Assembly: GCF_000764205.1 (NCBI RefSeq)
Contig: NZ_JQDZ01000104.1
Span: 1-64,000 of the forward strand
Reading direction: 5' to 3'
Source of the DNA: Thalassotalea sp. ND16A
GTDB lineage: Bacteria; Pseudomonadota; Gammaproteobacteria; Enterobacterales; Alteromonadaceae
Length of the DNA stretch: 64,000 nucleotides
Shown here: positions 55,703-64,000 of the stretch, one piece after another
How the letters are laid out: each line of letters begins with the position of its first letter
How positions within the stretch are numbered: the first letter of the stretch is position 1
Translations under genes and position numbers: made by a program
The notes under the pieces: model-generated
What the model saw: the letters and a program-made list of their open reading frames with translations, nothing else
Databases searched by the model: none
Told to the model about the DNA's origin: nothing

Positions 55703-56092
55703 CTAAAAAGTAAACAGTTTGGCCAATCGGGTGGTACGACATTCTTGCTCAGTTGTTAAGCTGTCATCATCCGAGAACGTATCGCCAACTACCGCCATAA
55801 AATACTGTAGCTTATCTTGTACTTGCATCGCCATGGCGAAAACATTGTTGGCAGTTTTGGTCGGAGTGAATTTGTTTTGGGTAACGCTATTTACCTCAAC
55901 CAGTTGCGCTAAGGGTCTATTAATTAATACATCATAGGCATTAAAGTAATTGCCGGTTACCGTGCTAATACTTACGTGCATGTCTTTGGTAAAACGTACC
56001 TTAGAGTCTTCTAAAGCCTGGCTTGTCATTGGTATTGCTAAGCCAACAAGCATCGCTAATACAAAGCTTTTCACATTCAATTGCGTTTTCAT
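55703..56092 (-). CDS. Hypothetical exported protein
   Basis: A 129-residue protein, not recognised. Start at 56092 gives MKTQLNVKSFVLAMLVGLAI with a signal peptide ending SQA, preceded by GGGAGAG; a further ATG upstream (56125) is less likely. The mature part has alternating beta-like segments (HVSISTVTGNYFNAYDVLIN and NNVFAMAMQVQDKLQYFMAV in part) and one cysteine. It is convergent with ratB, where bamE often lies in other species, but it does not resemble BamE. Confidence 0.65.
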   Translation of the reverse strand: MKTQLNVKSFVLAMLVGLAIPMTSQALEDSKVRFTKDMHVSISTVTGNYFNAYDVLINRPLAQLVEVNSVTQNKFTPTKTANNVFAMAMQVQDKLQYFMAVVGDTFSDDDSLTTEQECRTTRLAKLFTF

Positions 56093-56252
56093 TCTACTCT
56101 CCCAACTTAACCATGGTAACTGCATTAATGTAGATTTTTTTGCTGAGCTTAATCTATGTTAATTAAGTGTTAATTGCCAGCGTTTATAGACGAGCCACCA
56201 TATTTACAAGATGAACGGCAAACTAAGGAAAATATTTCAAAAAATGTTAGTG

Positions 56253-57188
56253 CTAACACTGCTTGGCAACTTCATCGACTAAATGTCGAAACCAAATGTG
56301 GCTGGGTTCGTGATGCAGCAGCGGCGACCAGATCATTTTCAATTCAATATCAGGAATGCAAAATGGCACATCCAATATCGCATAACCGCGGTCTTGCTTA
56401 TGGACCATTGCGGCTTTTTTCGGTAGCGTAGCGATAATTTGATCATCATGCGCTAACTGCATCGCTAAGTGGTAATTACGAGTGAATATTTTGATGTCGC
56501 GTTGCTTATTAATTTCGGCTAATGCTTCGTCGACCAAGCCCAGATTGTGTACATCTTTTGGGTCCATTCCCAGGCCGACACCAAAACCAGTTTTTGACAC
56601 CCATACGTGTTTACTGGCCAGGTAACTGTCCAAGTCGAAGTTTTCAAGTATTGGGTTTGAGCTTCGGGTTAAACAAGAAAACCCATCTTGCCAAAGCACT
56701 TTTTGATGAAACGATTGCGGTAGCTGATCAAATAAGTTTATCGCCATGTCAATTTTGCCATCTTCAACGTCATGAAAGGTCACATCACTTGGCGTCATTA
56801 TGTCGATGGTAATATGGGGGGCAATGCGATTAATTTTTTCTAACAGCTTCGGCAGCAAGGTAGAGGCGGCGTAGTCGCTGGCCATTAAACGGAACACCCG
56901 GGTACTGTGTTGTGGCTCAAAGTCTTCAACCGTTTGTAACGCTTCTTTGGTTTCTAACAAAATTTTTCGAATTTTTGGCGCAAGCGTCGCGGCTCTTTCG
57001 GTTGCCGCCATGCCATCCGAGGTTCTTACCAGAACCGGATCGTTTAACAAGGTTCTTAATCTCTTTAACGAGTTACTCATTGCCGGTTGGGTAATGCCTA
57101 AGTGATTAGCAGCACGAGTGACATTTTTTTCGCGCAGTAACACATCAAAGGCAACCAGCAAATTAAGATCGATATTGGAGATATTCAT
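56253..57188 (-). CDS. LysR-family transcriptional regulator
   Basis: A 311-residue LysR-type regulator. The N-terminal helix-turn-helix (IDLNLLVAFDVLLREKNVTR and AANHLGITQPAMSNSLKRLR) is followed by a substrate-binding domain from about 90. It resembles the NodD/LeuO-type subgroup. The regulated gene is not evident: the DUF481 gene upstream is on the same strand and is separated by a terminator. Confidence 0.92.
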   Translation of the reverse strand: MNISNIDLNLLVAFDVLLREKNVTRAANHLGITQPAMSNSLKRLRTLLNDPVLVRTSDGMAATERAATLAPKIRKILLETKEALQTVEDFEPQHSTRVFRLMASDYAASTLLPKLLEKINRIAPHITIDIMTPSDVTFHDVEDGKIDMAINLFDQLPQSFHQKVLWQDGFSCLTRSSNPILENFDLDSYLASKHVWVSKTGFGVGLGMDPKDVHNLGLVDEALAEINKQRDIKIFTRNYHLAMQLAHDDQIIATLPKKAAMVHKQDRGYAILDVPFCIPDIELKMIWSPLLHHEPSHIWFRHLVDEVAKQC

Positions 57189-57283
57189 AAAGTAAATGCA
57201 AAATTAAAAATGATAAATTATATGAATTTTAACAGGTTTTCCAGGCTTGTTGGCTATTACTTGCAAATATTTCGGCATCCTCA

Positions 57284-57321
57284 TAAAAAAACGGCATAGC
57301 CCTTAATACAGGCGATGCCGT
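57284..57321 (-). terminator. Terminator of the DUF481 gene
   Basis: On the minus strand AACGGCATCGCC and GGCTATGCCGTT form an imperfect stem followed by seven T, 20 bases after the stop. Confidence 0.88.
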
Positions 57322-57340
57322 TATTCATAGATAAACAATT

Positions 57341-58231
57341 TTAAATGCTAAACACTAAGGTTAATGACGTTTCGGTACGGGTACTGTCAGTATCTTTTTC
57401 TACTTCGGTATTGTGATCTACCTTGAAGGCAAACTTTAATGCTAATGAATCAATCAGTTTCGTGGTAATTGAACTCACCGATTGATACTTACTGTTTTCG
57501 CCGGATTTAGGCGCCATTTCGGCACTAAACGTTTGCTTAAATTGCATGGTATCAAAAAATCGTCTCTCATACGTTGCCGCAGCACGAATGATAACGGCTT
57601 TTTGGGTTTCATTATTGTGCGTGTCGGTTTCGGCTACTTCATCAACTTTATAACCCGGTCCAACCTCAGCATCAAAAAATGCTTTATCAGTCTCATACCA
57701 TCGTCGACCCCAACCCGATGCAATAGAGCTTTGATAGTCGAAACCATTAAAGCGATTTCTTTCGTACGAGACGAAACCGAACAAGTAGTTTTTTCCACCT
57801 TCTTCTAAGGTGTAGTTACTTTGCAATGAAGTAGCCCATTTTTGGTCGGTAGTTTCAAATTCCTTTTTGCCATTTTCTTGCTCTTTTTCGCTAATACGAC
57901 CAAATAAGTCCAATATCCAGTTGGAACGTAATTTACCTACCTCGTGCACTAAATCGGCTTTTGCCTTACCAATGGCATAGTCGTTATCACCGGTATTGAA
58001 AAATGCCCCCACTTCCACCGAGCCGGTAATGACTGATGCAGTAATGTCGCACTCGGGAAAACCTATAAATTCTTCCGGCGGGACTTCGTCAGTAAAGTGG
58101 TAACATTCAGGTTTTTCAACCGGGTTTAACGCGGTAAGTATGGCGTCTATGGGCTGACTATTTAAACTATCTTCTGCGACTACGGGGGAAGAAAGTACGA
58201 GTAATAGGATAAAGGAAATTAGCTGTTTCAT
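57341..58231 (-). CDS. DUF481 family outer-membrane protein
   Basis: A 296-residue exported protein with a signal peptide (MKQLISFILLLVLSSPVVAE) and a beta-barrel-like mature part of DUF481/YdiY type. Landmarks are SVITGSVEVGAFFNTGDND, NYLFGFVSYERNRFNGFDYQ and DAEVGPGYK, with a C-terminal strand LTLVFSI ending in a hydrophobic residue. Proteins of this family are linked to salt response in some species. It is a single gene with its own terminator. Confidence 0.82.
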   Translation of the reverse strand: MKQLISFILLLVLSSPVVAEDSLNSQPIDAILTALNPVEKPECYHFTDEVPPEEFIGFPECDITASVITGSVEVGAFFNTGDNDYAIGKAKADLVHEVGKLRSNWILDLFGRISEKEQENGKKEFETTDQKWATSLQSNYTLEEGGKNYLFGFVSYERNRFNGFDYQSSIASGWGRRWYETDKAFFDAEVGPGYKVDEVAETDTHNNETQKAVIIRAAATYERRFFDTMQFKQTFSAEMAPKSGENSKYQSVSSITTKLIDSLALKFAFKVDHNTEVEKDTDSTRTETSLTLVFSI

Positions 58232-58404
58232 GGTTTAGTTAATTAGGCGTTGTGCCTGATATCTCTAGTTATTGTTATTGTTTGTGTATTGCTATTGTAT
58301 ATCGGTAATCCTTTAACCGCGGTTATTATAACGAAGTTCGCTCAGCTGACCAGTAAAATACCAAATTGGTATAATTTTATTTATCGCGATATTAGCTATC
58401 CATT

Positions 58405-58428
58405 AAAAAAGGGCCGATTGGCCCTTTT
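58405..58428 (-). terminator. Terminator of the fba transcript
   Basis: GGGCC and GGCCC with flanking A and T tracts form a symmetrical stem 40 bases after the fba stop; T-runs on both sides make it bidirectional. Confidence 0.88.
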
Positions 58429-58470
58429 ACAATAAATACAATGTAGCGGTATGAATTATCCGCTAATCAT

Positions 58471-59535
58471 TTATTTAATTAACGCTTTTAACTCGCCTTT
58501 TGCATAACGAGCATACATATCGTCTAACGAGATAGCTTTAATTTTGCTGGCATTACCGGCGGTGTTGAACGCTTCGTAACGGGCTTTACAAATATCGTAC
58601 ATGGCATTGGTCGTTACTTGTAAGAATTTACGCGGGTCAAATTCCGTAGGGTTGTGCGCTAAAAAGCGACGCACGGCACCCGTTGACGCCAAGCGTAAAT
58701 CGGTATCGATATTTACCTTGCGCACACCGTTTTTAATGCCTTCTTGAATTTGCTCAACCGGTACACCGTAAGTTTCAGGAATGTTGCCGCCAAACTCATT
58801 AATTACCGCTAACCACTCTTGTGGCACCGATGATGAACCATGCATCACTAAGTGCGTGTTAGGAATACGTGCGTGAATGGCTTTAATACGATCGATTGAT
58901 AAAATGTCGCTCGTGGGTGGGCGAGTAAATTTATACGCGCCGTGTGAGGTACCACAGGCAATTGCCAAGGCATCTACTTGCGTTTTGTTAACAAAGTCTG
59001 CCGCTTCTTCCGGGTCGGTTAGCATTTGCTCAGCAGTTAGAATGCCTTCTGCGCCAATGCCGTCTTCTTCACCGGCCATACCGGTTTCAAGCGAGCCTAA
59101 ACAACCCAGTTCACCTTCAACACTTACACCACAGGCATGCGCCATTTCAACGGTGCGACGGGTTACGTCAACGTTGTATTCGTATGATGAAGGCGTTTTG
59201 CCATCTTCACCTAATGAGCCATCCATCATTACCGATGAAAAGCCTAATTGAATTGAACGTTGACATACCGCGGGTGAGGTACCGTGATCTTGGTGCATTA
59301 CCACTGGAATTTCCGGAAACTCTTCAGTTGCTGCTAGGATTAAGTGACGTAAAAATGGCGCTCCTGCGTATTTACGTGCACCAGCCGAAGCTTGTAAAAT
59401 TACCGGGCTGTCGGTGTCACGCGCCGCTAACATAATTGCCCGAACTTGTTCTAAGTTATTGACGTTGAACGCCGGGATCCCGTAACCAAATTCTGCTGCA
59501 TGGTCTAGCATTTGACGCATTGAAATTAAAGCCAT
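58471..59535 (-). CDS. fba: Class II fructose-bisphosphate aldolase
   Basis: Zinc-dependent aldolase of glycolysis and gluconeogenesis. The 354-residue protein starts [19 protein letters not shown], after GGAGTG; three residues upstream in frame are ignored. Landmarks are [11 protein letters not shown] (zinc and catalytic Asp), [20 protein letters not shown] and [10 protein letters not shown]. It is the long class IIB-like form of Calvin-cycle type. It is the last gene of tkt-epd-pgk-fba. Confidence 0.97.
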   Translation of the reverse strand: MALISMRQMLDHAAEFGYGIPAFNVNNLEQVRAIMLAARDTDSPVILQASAGARKYAGAPFLRHLILAATEEFPEIPVVMHQDHGTSPAVCQRSIQLGFSSVMMDGSLGEDGKTPSSYEYNVDVTRRTVEMAHACGVSVEGELGCLGSLETGMAGEEDGIGAEGILTAEQMLTDPEEAADFVNKTQVDALAIACGTSHGAYKFTRPPTSDILSIDRIKAIHARIPNTHLVMHGSSSVPQEWLAVINEFGGNIPETYGVPVEQIQEGIKNGVRKVNIDTDLRLASTGAVRRFLAHNPTEFDPRKFLQVTTNAMYDICKARYEAFNTAGNASKIKAISLDDMYARYAKGELKALIK

Positions 59536-59652
59536 TACCAACACTCCTTACTGTGTGTGATACAAGCAGGTAAACCTGCTTTATTATAGATTAAATGTTA
59601 AATGTTAAATTTTGATTTTATAAACTGTGTTTCATTGTTGTTTTAAATTGAA

Positions 59653-60831
59653 TTATTGCGCTGCGCGTTGTTCTAAAATAGCAACTGCTGGTAATTTCTT
59701 ACCTTCTAAAAACTCAAGGAAAGCACCACCACCGGTAGAGATGTAAGATACTTTATCACTAATGTCGTATTTATCTACCGCCGCTAGTGTATCGCCACCA
59801 CCAGCAATAGAAAATGCCGATGAGTCAGCAATCGCCTGGGCAATGGCTTTGGTGCCTTCGCCAAATTGATCAAACTCGAACACGCCTACCGGGCCATTCC
59901 ACACGATAGTGCCAGCATTGGCAATAATTTCGGCCAGAGCTTGCGCTGAATCTGGACCAATATCAAAAATCATTTCATCATCAGCAACATCATTAACCGA
60001 CTTTAAGGTAGCGTCTGCACTTTCGCTAAACTCTTTGGCAACGACCACATCCGTTGGTACCGGAATATCACCATTGTTGGCTTGCGCATTCGCCGTTAAT
60101 TGTTGTGCTTGCGTAATTAAGTCGGCTTCAAATAATGACTTACCGACGTTATGGCCACTGGCGGCAATAAAGGTGTTGGCAATACCACCACCTACCACTA
60201 ATTGATCAACCACACCTGCTAATGATTCCAGAACGGTTAGTTTAGTCGATACTTTTGAGCCACCAACAATGGCAACTAAAGGACGTGCCGGGTTATCCAA
60301 TGCTTTGCCAAGGGCGTCTAATTCACCAGCAAGTAGTGGGCCGGCACATGCAGTAGGAGCAAACTTTGCCACCCCATGAGTACTGGCTTGCGCACGATGC
60401 GCGGTACCAAAGGCATCCATCACGAACACGTCACAAAGGTTGGCCAGTTGTTGTGATAATTGCTCACAGTTTTTCTTTTCACCAACATTAAAACGAATGT
60501 TTTCAAATATCACTAACTCGCCAGCAGCAACGTCAACACCGCTTAGGTAATCGCTCACTAACTTAACGTTTTGGCCAAGGGCCTGGGTTAAGTAATCGGC
60601 AACCACTTGCATTGAAAACTCACTGTTAAACTCGCCTTCTGTAGGGCGGCCTAAGTGTGACATTACCATCACTTTGGCGCCTGCCGCTAAGGCAAGCTTT
60701 AACGTTGGCAATGCCGCTCGTAAGCGCGCATCAGAAGTGATTTTTCCATCTTTAACCGGTACGTTTAAATCTTCGCGAATTAGTACACGTTTGTTGGCAA
60801 GGTCAAGATCGGTCATTTTAATGACAGACAT
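59653..60831 (-). CDS. pgk: Phosphoglycerate kinase
   Basis: Makes ATP from 1,3-bisphosphoglycerate. The 392-residue product starts [20 protein letters not shown], and has [35 protein letters not shown] and [12 protein letters not shown], all conserved. Length is typical of gammaproteobacterial Pgk. It lies between epd and fba on the same strand. Confidence 0.97.
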   Translation of the reverse strand: MSVIKMTDLDLANKRVLIREDLNVPVKDGKITSDARLRAALPTLKLALAAGAKVMVMSHLGRPTEGEFNSEFSMQVVADYLTQALGQNVKLVSDYLSGVDVAAGELVIFENIRFNVGEKKNCEQLSQQLANLCDVFVMDAFGTAHRAQASTHGVAKFAPTACAGPLLAGELDALGKALDNPARPLVAIVGGSKVSTKLTVLESLAGVVDQLVVGGGIANTFIAASGHNVGKSLFEADLITQAQQLTANAQANNGDIPVPTDVVVAKEFSESADATLKSVNDVADDEMIFDIGPDSAQALAEIIANAGTIVWNGPVGVFEFDQFGEGTKAIAQAIADSSAFSIAGGGDTLAAVDKYDISDKVSYISTGGGAFLEFLEGKKLPAVAILEQRAAQ

Positions 60832-60864
60832 AGCAAGTCTCCGTTGATATAAATAAAATTTCTG

Positions 60865-60958
60865 CTGCAGGGTCGAATTGCTTCGAATCGTCCTGCAATA
60901 ATAAAAATGTTGTGCAGGGTAGAATTAATCTGACCTTATGGTGCGATTAATTCTACCC
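60865..60958. promoter_or_regulatory. Two hairpins between pgk and epd
   Basis: A 14-base perfect inverted repeat (60917-60930 with 60945-60958, starting GGGTAGAATTAATC) and an imperfect one at 60865-60898. They share TGCAGGGT-GAATT words. They may end the epd transcript, stabilise the pgk mRNA or be a repeat pair. Confidence 0.5.
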
Positions 60959-60974
60959 CACAGTAATATAAAAT

Positions 60975-61988
60975 TTAGCCTGCTTGATCCATGCATTGAG
61001 CGGTATCAAGCATGCGGTTAGCAAATGCCCATTCGTTATCGCACCACACCAGTAATTTCGCCAGGCGTTTATGACTCACCCGGGTTGAGTTACCATCGAC
61101 AATGGAAGAGTTGGGATCGTGGTTGAAATCACTCGACACTAATGGTTCGGTGGTAAAGCCTAAAATGCCGGATAAACCATTATTTTGCGCTTCAATAATG
61201 GCATTGTTCACCGCGGCAATGTCGACGTCAGAATTTAAGGTTACGCTTAAATCCATGGCGGTAACATTCATCGTTGGCACACGTACTGCAATCGCTTCAA
61301 AACGGCCGGAAAACTTCGGTAATATTCTTTCAATACCGGCGGCCAGTTTTGTTCCTACCGGAATAATCGACTGGCTCGCCGCTCGCGATAAGCGTAAATC
61401 ATCGTGATAGGCATCAATCACTTGTTGGTCATGCATCGATGAATGAATGGTAGTGATGGTGCCGCTTTCTATGCCAAAGGCCTGATCAAGCGTTTGGATC
61501 ACCGGCACGATGCAATTGGTGGTACACGAGCCATTGGAAACAATGATATCATCCGCGGTTAAGGCATGCTGATTGATGCCAAAAATGATGGTTTTATCGA
61601 CATCGGTATGGGCCGGTTGCGAATATAAAACCTTTTTCGCGCCTTGTTCAATATGTTGTAACGCCGACGCTTTACCTTGATAAATACCGGTACAATCTAA
61701 AACAATGTCAACGCCGAGCTCAGCCCAGGGCAAATCTTCGGTTTTGCGGTGGTGAAATAAGGCAATATCATCACCGGCAACATTGAGCACGCTGTTTTCA
61801 TAACTCACGGCAAAGCCAAAACGACCATGGCTGGTATCGTATTTCAATAAATGGGCAATGCCTTCCGGCTTCGCCAGCTCATTGATAGCAACGATTTCGA
61901 ATTGATCGGTGCGGCCGGTTTCATACAGGGCGCGTAATATACTGCGGCCGATACGACCAAAGCCATTAATTGCTATTTTTATTGTCAT
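60975..61988 (-). CDS. epd: D-erythrose-4-phosphate dehydrogenase
   Basis: First step of the DXP-dependent pyridoxal phosphate pathway: oxidises erythrose 4-phosphate to 4-phosphoerythronate. The 337-residue GAPDH-fold protein reads [20 protein letters not shown], with [23 protein letters not shown] and the active-site [29 protein letters not shown] and [11 protein letters not shown] are Epd rather than GapA features. The tkt-epd-pgk-fba order agrees. Confidence 0.94.
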   Translation of the reverse strand: MTIKIAINGFGRIGRSILRALYETGRTDQFEIVAINELAKPEGIAHLLKYDTSHGRFGFAVSYENSVLNVAGDDIALFHHRKTEDLPWAELGVDIVLDCTGIYQGKASALQHIEQGAKKVLYSQPAHTDVDKTIIFGINQHALTADDIIVSNGSCTTNCIVPVIQTLDQAFGIESGTITTIHSSMHDQQVIDAYHDDLRLSRAASQSIIPVGTKLAAGIERILPKFSGRFEAIAVRVPTMNVTAMDLSVTLNSDVDIAAVNNAIIEAQNNGLSGILGFTTEPLVSSDFNHDPNSSIVDGNSTRVSHKRLAKLLVWCDNEWAFANRMLDTAQCMDQAG

Positions 61989-62053
61989 TACCTTTAACCA
62001 ACTGAGCCGAAATAGGCCGAGATAAACCCGGCCTATTGATGTTAGTGCTTAAC

Positions 62054-64000
62054 TTAAGCCAATAATTCTTTGGCGGTATTTACCGCATTTTCTACGGTAA
62101 AACCAAACAGTTCGAATAACTCGCTTGCCGGCGCCGACTCACCAAAGGTTTTCATGCCAATAACGCGGCCGTCAAAACCAACGTATTTGTGCCAGTAATC
62201 TTCAATGCCGGCTTCAATGGCAATACGGCTACGCACTGAGTTAGGCAATACCGATTCGCGATAAGCAACGTCTTGTGCTTCAAACGCTTCGGTACATGGC
62301 ATAGACACCACGCGAATGTTTTTGTCACTTAGCTCACGGCTTGCCGCCATGGCCAGCTCAACTTCCGAACCAGTCGCAATAAAGATCAAGTCAGGTGTGC
62401 CGGTACAATCTTTTAAGATATAACCACCACGAGCAACATTGGCTAACTGCTCAGCAGTACGCTCTTGTTGTTGTAAGCCTTGGCGAGTAAAGGTTAACGT
62501 TGTTGGACCATCATTTCTTTCAATCGCCATTTTCCACGCTACCGCCGACTCAACCGCATCACATGGACGCCAGTTATACAGGTTAGGGGTCATGCGCAAG
62601 CTGGCAAGTTGCTCAACCGGTTGGTGAGTTGGACCATCTTCACCCAAACCAATAGAATCATGGGTGTAAACAAAAATGCTGCGTTGCTTCATTAAGGCTG
62701 CCATACGTACCGCATTACGGGCGTATTCAACAAACATTAAGAAGGTGGCACCGTAAGGAATGAAACTGCCGTGTAAAGCAATACCATTCATAATGGCCGA
62801 CATACCAAATTCACGTACGCCGTAAAATAAGTAGTTACCGCTGGCATCTTTTGCTTCTATGCCTTTTGAACCCGACCAAAGCGTTAAATTTGAACCGGCT
62901 AAATCGGCAGAGCCGCCAACAAATTCTGGTAATATTGGACCGTAGCTGTTTAAACAGTTTTGGCTGGCTTTACGAGTAGCAACATTCTCAGGGTTGTTTT
63001 GCAATTCTTGAATGTAGTTGTTTGAGTACTCTTCCCAGTTTTCTGGCAACTGTCCGGCCGAGCGGCGTTCAAATTCTGCTGCTAATTCTGGGTGTGCCAC
63101 TTTGTAAGTCGCAAATAATTCATTCCATGCCGCTTCTGCTGTGGCGCCGTTGTCTTTGTTATCCCAGGCATTTTGAATGTCTTCTGGGATCACAAATGGT
63201 TCGTGTTGCCAGTTTAAAAATTCGCGAGTGGCTTGTATTTCATCATCGCCTAGTGGCGCGCCGTGACAATCGTGGCTACCGCTCTTATTCGGTGAGCCGT
63301 AACCAATAATGGTTTTACAACAAATCAGCGTTGGCTTATTGGTTTCTGCTTTGGCGGCAACAATGGCTGCTAAAATTTCTTCCGGGTTGTGACCATCTAC
63401 TTCCAGTACCTGCCAACCGTAAGCGTTAAAACGAGCCGGAGTATCGTCTGAGAACCAACCTTCCACTTCGCCGTCAATTGAAATACCGTTGTCATCCCAA
63501 AAGGCAATTAATTTTCCTAAGCCCAACGTACCCGCTAATGAACAGGCTTCATGCGAAATCCCTTCCATTAAACAACCGTCACCTAAAAAGGTGTAAGTGT
63601 GATGATCAACTACGGCAAAATTTTCGCGGTTAAATTGTGCCGCTAAGGTTTTTTCGGCAATGGCAAAACCAACGGCGTTGGTAATACCTTGGCCTAAAGG
63701 ACCGGTAGTGGTTTCTACACCAGGGGTATAACCATACTCTGGGTGACCTGGTGTTTTTGAATGCAACTGACGGAAATCTTTTAAGTCATTAATCGATACG
63801 TCGTAACCACTAAGGTGTAATAGAGAATAAATTAACATTGAACCATGGCCGTTTGATAACACAAAACGATCGCGGTCAACCCAGTTCGGGTTATTTGGAT
63901 TATGCTTTAAATGATCACACCATAATGCTTGCGCAATGTCGGCCATGCCCATTGGGGCACCCGGATGTCCAGATTTTGCTTTTTGGACAGCATCCATACT
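62054..64000 (-). CDS. tkt: Transketolase, 5' end cut by window edge
   Basis: Thiamine-diphosphate enzyme of the pentose phosphate pathway, which also makes erythrose 4-phosphate used by Epd. The visible part has [43 protein letters not shown] and [14 protein letters not shown], given in part, all conserved. The apparent start at 63997 is an internal methionine: related Tkt proteins have about 15 residues before it, and the frame stays open to the window edge. It is truncated only by the window. Confidence 0.96.
   Translation of the reverse strand, partial: SMDAVQKAKSGHPGAPMGMADIAQALWCDHLKHNPNNPNWVDRDRFVLSNGHGSMLIYSLLHLSGYDVSINDLKDFRQLHSKTPGHPEYGYTPGVETTTGPLGQGITNAVGFAIAEKTLAAQFNRENFAVVDHHTYTFLGDGCLMEGISHEACSLAGTLGLGKLIAFWDDNGISIDGEVEGWFSDDTPARFNAYGWQVLEVDGHNPEEILAAIVAAKAETNKPTLICCKTIIGYGSPNKSGSHDCHGAPLGDDEIQATREFLNWQHEPFVIPEDIQNAWDNKDNGATAEAAWNELFATYKVAHPELAAEFERRSAGQLPENWEEYSNNYIQELQNNPENVATRKASQNCLNSYGPILPEFVGGSADLAGSNLTLWSGSKGIEAKDASGNYLFYGVREFGMSAIMNGIALHGSFIPYGATFLMFVEYARNAVRMAALMKQRSIFVYTHDSIGLGEDGPTHQPVEQLASLRMTPNLYNWRPCDAVESAVAWKMAIERNDGPTTLTFTRQGLQQQERTAEQLANVARGGYILKDCTGTPDLIFIATGSEVELAMAASRELSDKNIRVVSMPCTEAFEAQDVAYRESVLPNSVRSRIAIEAGIEDYWHKYVGFDGRVIGMKTFGESAPASELFELFGFTVENAVNTAKELLA

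Noticed and set aside
56174-56431. 85-codon plus-strand frame over the LysR 3' end
   Set aside because: Most of it is antisense to the LysR coding sequence, and it has no start signal.
58250-58435. 61-codon plus-strand frame after the DUF481 start
   Set aside because: It runs through the fba terminator hairpin, has no good ribosome site, and the composition looks non-coding.
60975-61988. Glyceraldehyde-3-phosphate dehydrogenase (gapA)
   Set aside because: The residues around the NAD site and the [12 protein letters not shown] and [11 protein letters not shown] blocks match Epd, and the gene order tkt-epd-pgk-fba agrees.

Overview
The window reads as a chromosome segment of a marine gammaproteobacterium of the order Alteromonadales, most like Colwelliaceae (for example Thalassotalea or Colwellia). 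This placement is inferred from gene content and style: a sodium economy (oxaloacetate decarboxylase pump OadGAB and the complete Na+-translocating NADH:quinone reductase NqrA-F), the tkt-epd-pgk-fba block, FabV as enoyl reductase, a TRAP 2-oxoacid importer, several secreted subtilases, and many short palindromic repeats between genes. No taxon-specific marker was tested.

Layout. 1-709: repeat-rich intergenic DNA. 710-3895: oadGAB with its terminator. 4046-7139: lipoprotein cyclophilin, a VOC protein, rhlE and a 57-residue membrane protein. 7349-7537: a decayed IS3-family end fused to a dispersed palindromic repeat. 7555-12862: ampG, a secreted cyclophilin, a YajG-like lipoprotein, rlmG, an AlkB-like dioxygenase and bolA. 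12905-16300: TRAP dctQ-dctM-dctP with a MITE-like element between dctM and dctP. 16470-23898: fabV and nqrABCDEF. 24408-28199: pdxH with a 7-bp tandem repeat after its stop, and an M16 peptidase lipoprotein. 28390-37327: three large signalling proteins (EAL phosphodiesterase, one-piece histidine kinase/AraC hybrid, beta-propeller sensor with decayed GGDEF). 37503-46745: three subtilisin-family proteases and an RND/MMPL exporter. 47052-49234: a broken HxlR-type regulator and a TPR protein. 49259-52669: a 3.4-kb segment bounded by direct repeats of the ssrA terminator and containing three unrecognised, tightly linked genes. 52662-57188: ssrA (tmRNA), smpB, ratA, ratB, a LysR regulator and others. 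57341-64000: a DUF481 protein and fba, pgk, epd, tkt (tkt runs off the window end).

The best candidate for something undescribed is the ssrA-adjacent segment. It encodes a secreted protein, a two-helix membrane protein whose gene overlaps the first, and a secreted trypsin-like serine protease ending in two domains that share a 201-bp perfect DNA repeat. It has no recognisable integrase. I cannot assign a function to it. Other points worth a look are the four DRLIWKT repeats at the C-terminus of one subtilase, the two MITE-like elements, the 40-bp tandem array upstream of a thioesterase-like gene, and the linkage of ssrA with smpB.

All family assignments are from reading the translated sequence; no database search was possible.
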